The notes beneath the pieces were generated by a model, which saw nothing but the letters and a program-made list of their open reading frames with translations, did no database searches and was not told where the DNA came from. Positions 7,614 through 16,367 of a stretch of 64,000 nucleotides of DNA are shown in pieces. Location of the stretch: assembly GCF_014652135.1 (NCBI RefSeq), contig NZ_BMYF01000006.1, positions 111,517-175,516 on the forward strand, written 5' to 3'. Both the position numbers and the translations under genes were made by a program. Source of the DNA: Mongoliitalea lutea. GTDB lineage: Bacteria > Bacteroidota > Bacteroidia > Cytophagales > Cyclobacteriaceae. The first letter of the stretch is position 1, and each line of letters begins with the position of its first letter.

Positions 7614-9110
7614 ATGAATAAAGGTCAGTTTTTCCTAGGTATCATTGTCGCCTCTATGATCGGAGGCATCATAGCCTTGGCAGGGGCAAGCTACCTGTCC
7701 AAGCAAAATTCGGCAACCAATTTTACGGATAAGCAAAACACCAGTTTGGTCAATTGGCTTTCGGATGATAAGTTTATTGTGCCAGAAGGGATCAATTTTG
7801 TAGCCTCTGCAGAGCAAGTAACACCCGCAGTTGTCCATGTCAAAAGTTCAGTTACCGTAGCTCAACAGCAAAGAGGTATGGATCCCCTAGAGGAGCTTTT
7901 TGGTTTTAGACAGCCAGATAGAAGAGGCGCCCCTAGGCAGGGACAGAGTTCAGGATCGGGTGTGATCATCTCTGAGGATGGGTATATAGTGACAAATAAC
8001 CATGTCATAGAAAACGCTACAAAAGTAGATATCTCATTATCTGACAATACGCGCTACACTGCACGTGTCATAGGTACGGATCCTACCACTGATTTAGCAT
8101 TATTAAAAGTGGAGGCCAAAGGCTTGCCATACGTGAAGTTTGGAGACTCAGATCAGGTGAAGGTTGGTGAGTGGGTATTGGCCGTGGGTAACCCATTTGA
8201 CTTGACATCTACCGTTACTGCTGGGATCATTTCTGCGAAAGCGAGAAATATTGGGATTTTAAGAGATTTAGAAAATAACCTTCAGATTGAATCTTTCTTG
8301 CAGACAGATGCTGTGGTAAATCCTGGAAACTCTGGTGGTGCCTTGGTGAATCTTAAAGGAGAATTAATCGGTATCAATACAGCGATTGCCTCTCGTACAG
8401 GTACCTTCAATGGCTATGCATTTGCCGTGCCTACGTCTATTGTGAAAAAAGTAATGGATGATTTACTGGAATACGGTACTGTTCAAAGAGGTATTTTGGG
8501 AGTTACCATCAGAAATGTCAACCCTGAGCTGGAAGAGCAATTGAATAAGACTTTAGGAGTCTCTCGAGGTGTGTATGTTTCTGGTGTCAATGATGGTAGC
8601 GGAGGTGCAGAGGCTGGTTTGAAGGAAGGTGATATTATCGTTGGTATTGACGGTGTGGAAACAGAATCAGTAGCCCGACTGCAAGAAATGGTTGCAAGAA
8701 AGAGACCTGGAGACAAAGTAGAAGTTGCTTACTTAAGGAATGGAAAAGAAACAAAGGTAAAAGCAACATTGAAAAATATTTCAGGTGATACAAAGATTAT
8801 CAGAAAGGAACTGCCGAAGCGTGCAACGTTTGAAGGGATCATATTTGAAGATGTCAAGGACGACTTGAAAAACCGCTTGAGTATTTCTGGTGGAGCTAGC
8901 ATTATCAGTATCAATAATGAGGAATGGAGAAAATCAGGTGCTAAAGTTGGCTTTATCATTACTTCTGTAATTGGTTCAGATGGAAGATATAGAATTTCTG
9001 GTGCCGAAGATTTGAATAATGTACTTGCTGACAACAAAGGAGAAGAAGTAGTAATCCTTGGAGTATATCCTTCTGGTCAGGAGTATTACTTTGAAGTTAA
9101 AATCAAATAA
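7614..9110 (+). CDS. degQ: DegQ/HtrA-type periplasmic serine protease (Do family)
   Basis: A 498-residue protease/chaperone for misfolded envelope proteins. The N-terminus is an uncleaved-looking signal anchor (FFLGIIVASMIGGIIALAGA, about 6-25). The trypsin-like domain carries the triad His130 (TNNHVIEN), Asp160 (DPTTDLALLK) and Ser240 (NPGNSGGAL). The Q-linker/LA loop (about 84-112) is short, closer to DegQ than DegP. PDZ1 follows at about 285-385 (GILGVTIRNV, GLKEGDIIVGIDG). The last about 100 residues form a second, divergent PDZ-like domain. It stands alone: the divergent neighbour is the MscS channel, and a strong terminator follows. Envelope-stress control is likely, but I see no specific operator beyond the core promoter. 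Confidence 0.93.
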   Translation: MNKGQFFLGIIVASMIGGIIALAGASYLSKQNSATNFTDKQNTSLVNWLSDDKFIVPEGINFVASAEQVTPAVVHVKSSVTVAQQQRGMDPLEELFGFRQPDRRGAPRQGQSSGSGVIISEDGYIVTNNHVIENATKVDISLSDNTRYTARVIGTDPTTDLALLKVEAKGLPYVKFGDSDQVKVGEWVLAVGNPFDLTSTVTAGIISAKARNIGILRDLENNLQIESFLQTDAVVNPGNSGGALVNLKGELIGINTAIASRTGTFNGYAFAVPTSIVKKVMDDLLEYGTVQRGILGVTIRNVNPELEEQLNKTLGVSRGVYVSGVNDGSGGAEAGLKEGDIIVGIDGVETESVARLQEMVARKRPGDKVEVAYLRNGKETKVKATLKNISGDTKIIRKELPKRATFEGIIFEDVKDDLKNRLSISGGASIISINNEEWRKSGAKVGFIITSVIGSDGRYRISGAEDLNNVLADNKGEEVVILGVYPSGQEYYFEVKIK

Positions 9111-9126
9111 TTGATTGCAAAGAAAT

Positions 9127-9162
9127 AAAAAGGCCGCTCAGTTGAAGAGCGGCCTTTTTTTT
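9127..9162. terminator. Bidirectional terminator between degQ and the amylosucrase gene
   Basis: AAAAAGGCCGCTC (9127-9139) pairs with GAGCGGCCTTTTT (9147-9159) over a 7-base loop, with eight T after the stem. The A run on the left also suits the minus strand gene ending at 9216. Confidence 0.9.
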
Positions 9163-9215
9163 ATCCGAATCATATAGAAGGTTTCGTAATTGAAGATCTA
9201 TTGCGTATGTTGGGT

Positions 9216-11165
9216 TTAATGTACTTCCAATAGCATGAATTGATATGGTTCAAAGTGAAGGAATTCATGATCCATTCCTACCTCAAGTGTGACTCCGTTC
9301 CAGAGATCCAGTAATCTTTCTGGCTTTTCGGTATATTCACGGAAAGCATACCAGCTGATTTGAGTAGCATACGCGCTGAAGTTAAAAGCACCAAAGAAGC
9401 GTTTTCCTTCATGTTCCCGCAAAAAGACAGTCACATGGTTGCTTTGAGGACTGGACCAAACTAAATTTTTGAGGTCAGCTAGTTGTGGGAGCTGTTTACG
9501 GATAGCAATCAGCTTTTGTGTGCCTAGGTAAATCTTTTGTTCAACAGTGCCTTCAAGTTGAATATTGGCAGCTTTTTCCCAATCTATCAAAGGCCTGTGC
9601 ATCCAGCGGTTATCGTAACTTTTGGCAGGATCATCATAGAAGCTGTAATCGTTGGTATAGCCAATCTCATCCCCGTAAAATAACATAGGCAATCCACCCA
9701 AAACTAGGGAGTGCGCCTGCATCAACAAAATCTTCTGAATGGATTCTTCAATTTTAGAGGTGTTGTTTGTTTCAAGTGCTACTTCCAAACCACATAAGGA
9801 AGCCAATGTTCCGCTGATACGGGCATCCCCTGTTTTCGGATTGAAGGAGAATAATGCTCCTTTGGAAGGACTGTTGGGGTAATTCCCCGAATAAAAGTCC
9901 GTGATGAATTTTCGGTGATGATAAGGATTCTTACCGATGCTCCGGATCATTTCATCTGTATAACCCAACCCAATATCATCATGGCATCGGGTGTAGGTGA
10001 TCCAAGAAGTTCCATAAGGTTTTTGAAGCATCAAATGCTGTGCGCTCATCAATAATTCAGTGTCCCCGGTTGCTAAAGTATCCCATTGCAAGGCCATATG
10101 CGTTGCGTTATAGGCAAAATCACATTCTTTGGCAGTATATTCACCTGTGCCAAAATACTTGATGATTTCCTGAGGAGCGACGATCGCCTCACCCAAGAGC
10201 GCCATGCCAGGTGCAGCTACCAATACACAATGTTTGATGAGTTGCAAAAGACTATGTACTTGAGGAAGGTTTTGACTGGTGGTGCCCGTTTGTTTCCAGA
10301 TAAAAGCAGGAGCATCTACACGTAGTACATCTACACCCAAATTGGCATAAAAAAGAACATTGTCCACCATTTCTTTCAATACGATAGGATTCATGTAATT
10401 CAAATCCCATTGGTAATTGTGAAATACTGTCATCACCCATCGGTTGCATTCGGGAACCCATGTGAAGTTGCCCGGAGCTCCCTCAGGGAAGATTTCTGGC
10501 ATGCTTTGTTCGTACTGATTGGGTATCCATCGATTATCGTACATGTAGAAGAAGCTCTGATAGTAGGGATCACCCGCTTTCGCTTTTTCCGCCCATTCGT
10601 GTTTGTGGGAAGTGTGATTCAGTACGATGTCCAACATCAGGTACATGCCTTTTTCATGCATGAGTTTACGCAACTTTTCCAAATCCTGTAAGTTTCCGAA
10701 TTTTGCATCTACTTTTCGGAAATTGGAGACAGCATAACCTCCATCACTTTCTCCTTCTGGACTTTCAAATAGCGGCATCAGGTGTAGGAAATTTACGCCC
10801 AAATCCTCTAAATAGGGGAGTTTGGATGGCATATCTTGCAGCTTACCTGCAAATCTGTCCACATACAAGCTCATTCCTACAATTTCATTACTCAAAAACC
10901 AATGGTCTTTTGTTGCTTTCTCTTTATCTCTCGCTTGTAGATCATTAGCACGATTTTGACCCTGCTGAATGACTTGGACTATCAGTAATTCAAATTGCTC
11001 ATCCTTTTGAGGGTGGGTGCTGTAGAGCTCATAAAATAGTTTGCCAATCACTTCCAAATGAGTTTCCAATCGTTGGATGATGGGAGTGTCTTTTGGATGG
11101 ATGTTTAGCGCATATTTAGCAATGATTCGGAGAATGAAATCATTTTGGATGATCGTCGATGGCAT
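9216..11165 (-). CDS. Amylosucrase-like glycoside hydrolase (GH13, subfamily 4 type)
   Basis: The 649-residue enzyme aligns by motif with amylosucrases, which split sucrose and either release the sugars or build an alpha-1,4-glucan. The N-terminal helical domain (1-90) is present. Barrel signatures: DIVLNHTS (179-186), nucleophile Asp284 in VLRVDAPAFIWKQTGT, acid/base Glu326 in LLGEAIVAP, and HDD 395-397 in YTRCHDDIG. FIWKQTGT and GNFTWVPE are typical of subfamily GH13_4 rather than of ordinary alpha-amylases. There is no signal peptide, so it acts in the cytoplasm. It lies 42 bases behind an SLC45-type sugar transporter on the same strand, which fits uptake and cleavage of sucrose (or maltose). 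Sucrose hydrolase versus polymerase activity cannot be told from sequence. Confidence 0.87.
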   Translation of the reverse strand: MPSTIIQNDFILRIIAKYALNIHPKDTPIIQRLETHLEVIGKLFYELYSTHPQKDEQFELLIVQVIQQGQNRANDLQARDKEKATKDHWFLSNEIVGMSLYVDRFAGKLQDMPSKLPYLEDLGVNFLHLMPLFESPEGESDGGYAVSNFRKVDAKFGNLQDLEKLRKLMHEKGMYLMLDIVLNHTSHKHEWAEKAKAGDPYYQSFFYMYDNRWIPNQYEQSMPEIFPEGAPGNFTWVPECNRWVMTVFHNYQWDLNYMNPIVLKEMVDNVLFYANLGVDVLRVDAPAFIWKQTGTTSQNLPQVHSLLQLIKHCVLVAAPGMALLGEAIVAPQEIIKYFGTGEYTAKECDFAYNATHMALQWDTLATGDTELLMSAQHLMLQKPYGTSWITYTRCHDDIGLGYTDEMIRSIGKNPYHHRKFITDFYSGNYPNSPSKGALFSFNPKTGDARISGTLASLCGLEVALETNNTSKIEESIQKILLMQAHSLVLGGLPMLFYGDEIGYTNDYSFYDDPAKSYDNRWMHRPLIDWEKAANIQLEGTVEQKIYLGTQKLIAIRKQLPQLADLKNLVWSSPQSNHVTVFLREHEGKRFFGAFNFSAYATQISWYAFREYTEKPERLLDLWNGVTLEVGMDHEFLHFEPYQFMLLEVH

Positions 11166-11207
11166 AATTGATGGTTGGTAGAAAGAATGAATAGTGTTTA
11201 ATTTTTT

Positions 11208-12692
11208 TTAATGTCCCCCTCCCATAGGGGCCTTGGTAGTATCTACGTCGTGCGTTTCTTTGATGCGGAGCACTGCCGCAGCCGCTCCAAGCAATAGTAG
11301 ACCGGCAAATAGGATGGCAGTTCCCGGATCATTGCCCAAGAAGTGTTTGGAAATAAATCCAAAGGTCAATGTTTGTAGAATCATGGGGATTACAATCATC
11401 ATGTTGATGATGCCCATGTACACGCCGTAGCGTTCTTTTGGAATTTCATTCACTACCAATAAGTAAGGAATTCCCATCATACTTGCCCACGCTATTCCAA
11501 ATCCTGTCATTGGGGCAAATAGTAAATATTTATTTTCAATAAAGGGGAAAATCAATAAGCCAACTCCAGCCATGATCAAACAAACGAAGTGCACTTTTCG
11601 AGGCCCATATTTCTTGGCAACCCCCACGAGTCCAAATGCTGTAAGGAAGGTGACAATATTGTACCAGCCATTTACGAGACCTGTCCAGCCTACGGCCTCT
11701 TCAAAAAGCTTCATGTCAGCGGTAGGAGATGTTTTCCAGACAGATTGTGCAATACTTTTTGCTGCATTCTGCCAGTAAACAAATAGCGCATACCACTGAA
11801 ATAAATACACCAAGGCAAGCTGCCACATCACTTTAGGCATGACAACTATAGAATTGACAATTTCCAAGTTTTGCCCAAAAAGCACAGAGAGTCTTGGGTT
11901 ATTTTCGATCGCATCAATTTGTCTTTTGATCAGCCCGCGTGAAAAAATAGAGGGTATCAATAAAAGCGCGAAATAAATGTAAATCAATAAGGATGTGATG
12001 ATAGACAAGAAAAACTGAATCACCAGGTTTGGTTTGCCTTCTTGATGTTTTCGTAATTCTTTCAATTCTTCTTCTGTGGGTGGAATTTCAGTGGTTTTTG
12101 AGATACTCCACATAACCGATGTGATGGAACAGATGGTCCCCAAAAAGAAGGAAGCATACACCCATACAGGCAAAGAACCAGCTGTACCAGGGATGTATTT
12201 TTGAAAAACAAAGAGAGAAACATTGGCCAAAGTAATTCCCAGCCCGGTGAAAAAACTTTGGGTTAGAAATCCTTTGGCAAATTGATCTTCGGGCATGGTG
12301 TCTGCAATTAAAGCCCGGTAAGGCTCCATAGCAGTATTGTTAGCAGCATCCAATACCCAGAGTAATCCAGCAGCCATCCAAAGACTGCTACTGAACGGAT
12401 AAAGAAATAGGCAAATACTACAAAAAACAGCACCGATAAAAAAGTAAGGCTTCCTTCGGCCAAACCTTGAAGACCATGTTTTGTCACTCAAGGCTCCAAT
12501 GATGGGTTGAATCAAGAGACCTGTCATGGGGCCTGCTAAATTCAGAATAGGAATTTCATGTGGTTGCGCCCCCAACATATCATAGATGGGGTTGACAGCA
12601 CTTTGCTGCAAGCCAAAGCTGTATTGAATGCCGAAAAACCCGACATTCATGTTGATAATTTGACTAAAGGATAAACGAGCTTTTTGGTTCAT
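11208..12692 (-). CDS. SLC45/GPH-type sugar:proton symporter (MFS)
   Basis: This 494-residue inner-membrane protein has about 12 hydrophobic helices. Family marks are GALSDKTWSSRFGRRKPYF in the TM2-TM3 loop (the R-x-G-R-R-x-P motif of sucrose/maltose symporters) and a charged stretch in TM4 (DAANNTAMEPYRALIAD), equivalent to the NxxxxPxRALxxD motif of SLC45-like carriers. A long cytoplasmic loop (about 200-225, PPTEEELKELRKHQEG) separates the two halves. It is the first gene of a two-gene operon with the amylosucrase-like enzyme, so sucrose or another alpha-glucoside is the likely substrate. Its 3' end (TTKAPMGGGH) is hydrophilic. Confidence 0.85.
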   Translation of the reverse strand: MNQKARLSFSQIINMNVGFFGIQYSFGLQQSAVNPIYDMLGAQPHEIPILNLAGPMTGLLIQPIIGALSDKTWSSRFGRRKPYFFIGAVFCSICLFLYPFSSSLWMAAGLLWVLDAANNTAMEPYRALIADTMPEDQFAKGFLTQSFFTGLGITLANVSLFVFQKYIPGTAGSLPVWVYASFFLGTICSITSVMWSISKTTEIPPTEEELKELRKHQEGKPNLVIQFFLSIITSLLIYIYFALLLIPSIFSRGLIKRQIDAIENNPRLSVLFGQNLEIVNSIVVMPKVMWQLALVYLFQWYALFVYWQNAAKSIAQSVWKTSPTADMKLFEEAVGWTGLVNGWYNIVTFLTAFGLVGVAKKYGPRKVHFVCLIMAGVGLLIFPFIENKYLLFAPMTGFGIAWASMMGIPYLLVVNEIPKERYGVYMGIINMMIVIPMILQTLTFGFISKHFLGNDPGTAILFAGLLLLGAAAAVLRIKETHDVDTTKAPMGGGH

Positions 12693-13021
12693 CTTGGGTT
12701 GTATGGGTTTAATATGTGGTAGCGCATTGTTGGCAAGCCACTCAACCCTACCAAATTATAAAAAAATATTTGGAGTTTGATATACTTAGGCTTTTGAAAA
12801 CCCCTAGAAAAGTGGCTTTAAAGCCTGTTTTTTAGTGAAAAATTAGGTTTTCGGGAAGTCTAAAACGTTTGCGGAGAAGTGGGGGATTTTTTAAAAAATT
12901 TAAATCTTTTTTTCAAAGGAACCATTGACTTCGTACTACGGTAGATAAATAGTTGTTTACTTTTTTTATAAAACATCTAAATTAACTTTACAAAAATCGT
13001 AAAGTTTAGTAAATTTAACCT
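12693..13021. other. Intergenic region between sugar operon and GNAT/XRE module
   Basis: A 329-base AT-rich divergent region with no plausible gene. The right end holds the inverted repeat at 12984-13006. A GTGGGGGA at 12879-12886 recalls a single MraZ half-site but stands alone. Both flanking operons must start here, yet I see no clean TAnnTTTG element for either. Confidence 0.6.
12984..13006. promoter_or_regulatory. Candidate autoregulatory operator of the GNAT/XRE module
   Basis: AACTTTAC (12984-12991) and GTAAAGTT (12999-13006) form a perfect 8-bp inverted repeat with a 7-base centre. It ends 15 bases before the first start codon, where a repressor would block transcription, as in toxin-antitoxin operons regulated by their antitoxin. 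Confidence 0.5.
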
Positions 13022-13495
13022 ATGGTAGTTGTGGAGGTATCTACTGGAAAAAGGTTGAAGGCATTAGTATTGCCTGTAGAAGCTAATGATTTTAAATCTT
13101 TAAATAAGTCAATGTATTTCTTTAATTGGAAAGAGGAGCGGGGTTACGAAATTTATAAGTTGATTATAGTAGGGCAATTAGAAATATTGGGACTTATTTC
13201 ATTTGAGAAAATTCCCTTTGAATGGAGGTATCATATCAGGTTACTCTCAGCTTCTAAAAAAAATGTCGGAAAACAGAAACAGTATGACTATGTTATTGGG
13301 AATCTTCTTGCCCATGTGGGCAAAATTGCGGTAGCTGATTTTGGGGAAATGGCCTGCATTTCACTTAAGCCAAAGACTGCGATAATTGATCATTACAGGA
13401 AAAAATATAAGATGCAAGTCACTGGTTCAACGTTGAGTTTAGAGGTGCCTGAGTTAATTAATTTAATTAATGAGTATGATCATGATGAAAAATAG
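13022..13495 (+). CDS. GNAT-like protein, possible toxin of a TA pair
   Basis: A 157-residue cytoplasmic protein. The middle (about 96-130: QYDYVIGNLLAHVGKIAVAD, then GEMACISLKPKTAIIDHYRK) follows the GNAT order: a helix with a Gly-containing acetyl-CoA loop, a strand, then the [H/Y]Y-x-K-x-Y segment. The classical R-x-x-G-x-G/A loop is only loosely kept (YVIGNL). The next gene, 13 bases away, encodes an XRE-type DNA-binding protein, and an inverted repeat sits at the promoter. Small-enzyme-first, DNA-binding-partner-second matches type II toxin-antitoxin modules such as higBA, and GNAT toxins that acetylate aminoacyl-tRNA are known (TacT, AtaT). The toxin role is inference; a plain acetyltransferase plus regulator is the alternative. 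Confidence 0.55.
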   Translation: MVVVEVSTGKRLKALVLPVEANDFKSLNKSMYFFNWKEERGYEIYKLIIVGQLEILGLISFEKIPFEWRYHIRLLSASKKNVGKQKQYDYVIGNLLAHVGKIAVADFGEMACISLKPKTAIIDHYRKKYKMQVTGSTLSLEVPELINLINEYDHDEK

Positions 13496-13498
13496 GAG
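13494..13498 (+). promoter_or_regulatory. AGGAG ribosome binding site of the XRE gene
   Basis: AGGAG overlaps the stop of the GNAT-like gene and lies 10 bases before ATG 13509. Since such sites are rare in this window, it favours 13509 over the in-frame ATGs at 13470, 13476, 13482 and 13485. Confidence 0.5.
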
Positions 13499-13508
13499 TC
13501 AAAATAAA

Positions 13509-14012
13509 ATGGATTTTGAATTTGGGATAGATTCAAGGTATTCTTCCAAGGAAGAAAGGGATGGCGATGCTATTATTTTAATGGAAGCACGGCTTAAACG
13601 CATGAAAAACCTTTCTAAAGAGGAGATTATACGTGCGAAGCTGATTCAGTTAAAAATTAAAATGGAGGAATGTCTTAGCAATGATCATAAAAATCAGAGT
13701 CAAAGCTTTAGTCAATTTCTAGCCCATTATGTAGACTCTATGTATTCGCGAAGAAATGATTTTGCTAGGGATCTCGGTGTGTCTCCAGTTATTTTAAGTC
13801 AAACAATCAATGGTCACCGGGAGCCTAGTAAAGAATTTATTTTAAGGTTGATGATTCATTCTGAGAAGGTTTACCAAAGTGTCACTAAGTTTAATCACGA
13901 AATTTGGTATCAGATTTTTTTGAATGAAAAGTTAAGGGAAACAATGGAGGCAGAAGATAGCTGGAAGTCTGAATTAGAAAATGAAGTTAAAATGCCTGAA
14001 TTTATTTTGTAA
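13509..14012 (+). CDS. XRE-type helix-turn-helix protein, possible antitoxin
   Basis: 167 residues from ATG 13509; the frame is open upstream to 13470, overlapping the previous gene, but an AGGAG site favours the inner start. The N-terminal half (about 20-65) is charged and helical. The HTH spans about 75-125: RRNDFARDLGVSPVILSQTINGHREPS, with the recognition helix in VILSQTINGHR. The C-terminal helix (KLRETMEAEDSWKSELENEV) could contact a partner. This organisation, long helical part plus XRE domain, is common for antitoxin-like regulators of Bacteroidota. With the GNAT-like gene it forms an operon behind an inverted repeat. Autoregulation and toxin neutralisation are inferred from context. 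Confidence 0.6.
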   Translation: MDFEFGIDSRYSSKEERDGDAIILMEARLKRMKNLSKEEIIRAKLIQLKIKMEECLSNDHKNQSQSFSQFLAHYVDSMYSRRNDFARDLGVSPVILSQTINGHREPSKEFILRLMIHSEKVYQSVTKFNHEIWYQIFLNEKLRETMEAEDSWKSELENEVKMPEFIL

Positions 14013-14092
14013 CGACTTAACCGACTCCTCAGCTGTAATGTAAGTGCCCTCATCTTCTTGCAATCGTTCTTCCAGATGAGTTAATTCAACCA

Positions 14093-14134
14093 ACTCCCAT
14101 CACATCAAGAGACTCTTCAAAATGCGATGGGAGT
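14093..14134. terminator. Possible hairpin after the XRE gene
   Basis: ACTCCCATC (14093-14101) pairs with GATGGGAGT (14126-14134) across a 24-base loop, with TTTT close by. The loop is long, so this is only a weak terminator candidate between two convergent genes. Confidence 0.3.
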
Positions 14135-14145
14135 AGTTTTATCAT

Positions 14146-15765
14146 TTAAACTTCGTTATTTAAGAGAATCGCATCTAAATCCTCTCCTGGCAGTGCGATG
14201 ATGGATTCACTTGCTTCATCCCATGCTATTTTTCTGCCAATTTTATAGGAAAGCCCTGCCATGTGGGCCGCTATGGCTTCTTCAAATCCTTCCTGAATAC
14301 CACAACTTGGCTCTCCTCCATTTCGGATACAGCTCAGCCATTCGCGTATATGTAAAAAGGTAGAGTCCACTCTTTTTCCATCCCGGTACGTCCATAATAA
14401 GCCTTTGTCCGCAAAGTATTTGGCTGTAGCGGAGGTGACGGCATCCACTCCACTGACTGCACTAGGGTCATATTGGAATATGGGTACGTTGGGGTCGATT
14501 CTTCCTTCCTCTATCAAGTCACGGTACTTGGTTGATCTAGGGTCTGCGTAGATGCTCAGCGTATTGCCTAGTTTCATACTGGCATCATGGCCCATCAATA
14601 CGGTTCCTCTTTCGAATTGATTTCCTAAAGTAGCACTGTAGACGAGGGTCATGCCGTTTTCTTTCGATTCTCGCTGTGTTCCCCCCGTACTAAACTCCGG
14701 AAACTCCATGTTGACATGCATGACGTCGGGAACATTTCTGCCATCTCTGTGCGTGTAAATTCCTCCTGATGCTGTCACATATTTGGGAATGCCCATTTTC
14801 AAAATGCAATTGATTCGGTCGTAATCATGGGTCAATAAGTCGCCTGACAAACCGGAACCATAAGCCCACCACTTTCTCCATCTGAAAAAATGCTCGACGT
14901 TAAAAGGTACCTGAGGAGCTGTTCCCAAGAAAGCATTCCAGTCAATTGTTTCAGGAGATGCTTCTGGATGTATATCGTATTGCCAGGCTCCATTATCATC
15001 GTTACGGTTGGTAGTAGTCATGATCAGGGAAACATGTCCAAGGGTGTTTTTTTCCAGAGCATCCATAGCAGTGAGGAAACTTTGGGTTTGACGGTGCTGA
15101 TGACCTACCGCAAAAACAGCTTTCGGATTTTTTCTGCAAGCTTCCCGCAAGGTGTATGTTTCCGCTATGGTATGTGTCATAGGTTTTTCTAAATACACAT
15201 GAATTCCAGCTTCTATGGCTGCTTGGGCCATAGGGGCATGCCAATGGTCAGGAGTAGCGATGATAACTGCATCAATTTCCCCACTATGGATCATATCCAG
15301 GTAAGTATCGTAGCGCTTACAGGTGTTGTCATTGGTATTGAATGATCTGAGGGCATTTTCAGCCCTTACATCAAAGATGTCACAAATACCGCTAAGCTTT
15401 ACGTTAAGGCTTTCCTGTGCTTTGAAATCTGCCAATCGCATATCATTTGGATTCTTGCGCTCATTTTCTGCCATCTCTTCCAACCACTCATTCGTTGCAA
15501 GGCCTAGGGAGCGCATCAACTGCTCTCCTCTGATACCAAAGCCAATCACCCCAATCCTTAAAGGTTCACCGCTCATGGGGCCACTTTCGGGTGGAGGGGT
15601 GGCTTTGATGTTGAGTTTTTCTAGTAGAAAATCTCGCTCTAGCTTGCTTTTTTTATCATGATTGACGCCTGCAAACCAAACTGCTCCTAAAATGGGAATG
15701 CCCCCAAGGCTTTTCAATAAATCCCTTCTGGAAAATCCTTTGAATAATTTTTTATCCTCTGCCAT
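14146..15765 (-). CDS. Gfo/Idh/MocA-family oxidoreductase with Tat signal
   Basis: This 539-residue NAD(P)-dependent oxidoreductase starts with a twin-arginine-like signal (FSRRDLLKSLGGIPILGAVWFAG, about 10-32), so it is probably exported folded to the periplasm. The Rossmann motif is IGVIGFGIRGEQLMR (about 72-86). The substrate-site motif EKPMTHT (Lys of EKP) follows ATPDHWHAPMAQAAIEAGIH. Members act on sugars, inositols or glycosides; exported Bacteroidota members include glycoside-cleaving enzymes with bound NAD. The substrate cannot be named. It lies 12 bases after a DoxX-family membrane protein on the same strand, so the two are co-transcribed. Confidence 0.85.
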   Translation of the reverse strand: MAEDKKLFKGFSRRDLLKSLGGIPILGAVWFAGVNHDKKSKLERDFLLEKLNIKATPPPESGPMSGEPLRIGVIGFGIRGEQLMRSLGLATNEWLEEMAENERKNPNDMRLADFKAQESLNVKLSGICDIFDVRAENALRSFNTNDNTCKRYDTYLDMIHSGEIDAVIIATPDHWHAPMAQAAIEAGIHVYLEKPMTHTIAETYTLREACRKNPKAVFAVGHQHRQTQSFLTAMDALEKNTLGHVSLIMTTTNRNDDNGAWQYDIHPEASPETIDWNAFLGTAPQVPFNVEHFFRWRKWWAYGSGLSGDLLTHDYDRINCILKMGIPKYVTASGGIYTHRDGRNVPDVMHVNMEFPEFSTGGTQRESKENGMTLVYSATLGNQFERGTVLMGHDASMKLGNTLSIYADPRSTKYRDLIEEGRIDPNVPIFQYDPSAVSGVDAVTSATAKYFADKGLLWTYRDGKRVDSTFLHIREWLSCIRNGGEPSCGIQEGFEEAIAAHMAGLSYKIGRKIAWDEASESIIALPGEDLDAILLNNEV

Positions 15766-15777
15766 GGTCTTTGCTCG

Positions 15778-16266
15778 TTAGGTGGTGGATGGGGTGATTT
15801 CTTTTTTGACAAATAGCCGATCTATGCCAACAAATGAAGAAGTGGGAAACAGGAATATGACAAATAGTGCAGCTGCTTCGATCAGGTTTTTATTGATGAT
15901 CCAATAACTGCCCTCACTAGGTCCTAGTGGATAGCCAGGAAATGGAGGGTGGGCCAAGTAATAAAAAAGCAGTAATCCTATTCCGATGAGACTGCCCCAG
16001 CTACTTTTAAATCCTAATAAGAGACTTACACCTACAAAGATCAAGGCAGCGATATTTAGGGTGTCGGTTACGGCTATCATGGAGTCTGAGGCCAACCAGC
16101 CAAAGAATCCTTCCATATAGGTTGCACTGAGCAGGTAGCCTTTGGCTGTCCAGGAAGGGTTGTACAATTTGATGACCCCTTCATAAAGAAAATGCCAGCC
16201 AATCAATATCCTGAGCAGGACCAAACTGACTAGCTGAATTTGGTTGAAATTGAGTTTATCGTTCAT
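15778..16266 (-). CDS. DoxX-family membrane protein
   Basis: A 162-residue protein with four predicted helices (about 13-30, 65-85, 90-108, 124-142). The first helix carries the family-type sequence LVLLRILIGWHFLYEGVIKL, and a loop contains AHPPFPGYPLGPSEGSYW. DoxX-like proteins are small quinone- or redox-associated membrane subunits of mixed function. It is the first gene of a two-gene operon with an exported oxidoreductase, so it may link that enzyme to membrane electron carriers; this is inference from context. The length is typical. Confidence 0.8.
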   Translation of the reverse strand: MNDKLNFNQIQLVSLVLLRILIGWHFLYEGVIKLYNPSWTAKGYLLSATYMEGFFGWLASDSMIAVTDTLNIAALIFVGVSLLLGFKSSWGSLIGIGLLLFYYLAHPPFPGYPLGPSEGSYWIINKNLIEAAALFVIFLFPTSSFVGIDRLFVKKEITPSTT

Positions 16267-16315
16267 AGTCTGAGTAAATAGATTGAAAGTACGATATTAC
16301 TGACTTTTAAAAACA

Positions 16316-16343
16316 AAAAACCTGATGAAAATCAGGTTTTTAT
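16316..16343. terminator. Terminator after the M48-like gene (GAAA tetraloop)
   Basis: AAAAACCTGAT (16316-16326), a GAAA tetraloop and ATCAGGTTTTT (16331-16341). It lies 25 bases past the stop of the minus-strand M48-like gene and separates it from the DoxX operon. Confidence 0.85.
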
Positions 16344-16367
16344 ATGATTGTGGTAGCGTTGGTTTAC

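Noticed and set aside
12875-12886. MraZ-like box AGAAGTGGGGGA upstream of the sugar transporter
   Set aside because: Single copy without 10-bp-spaced partners.
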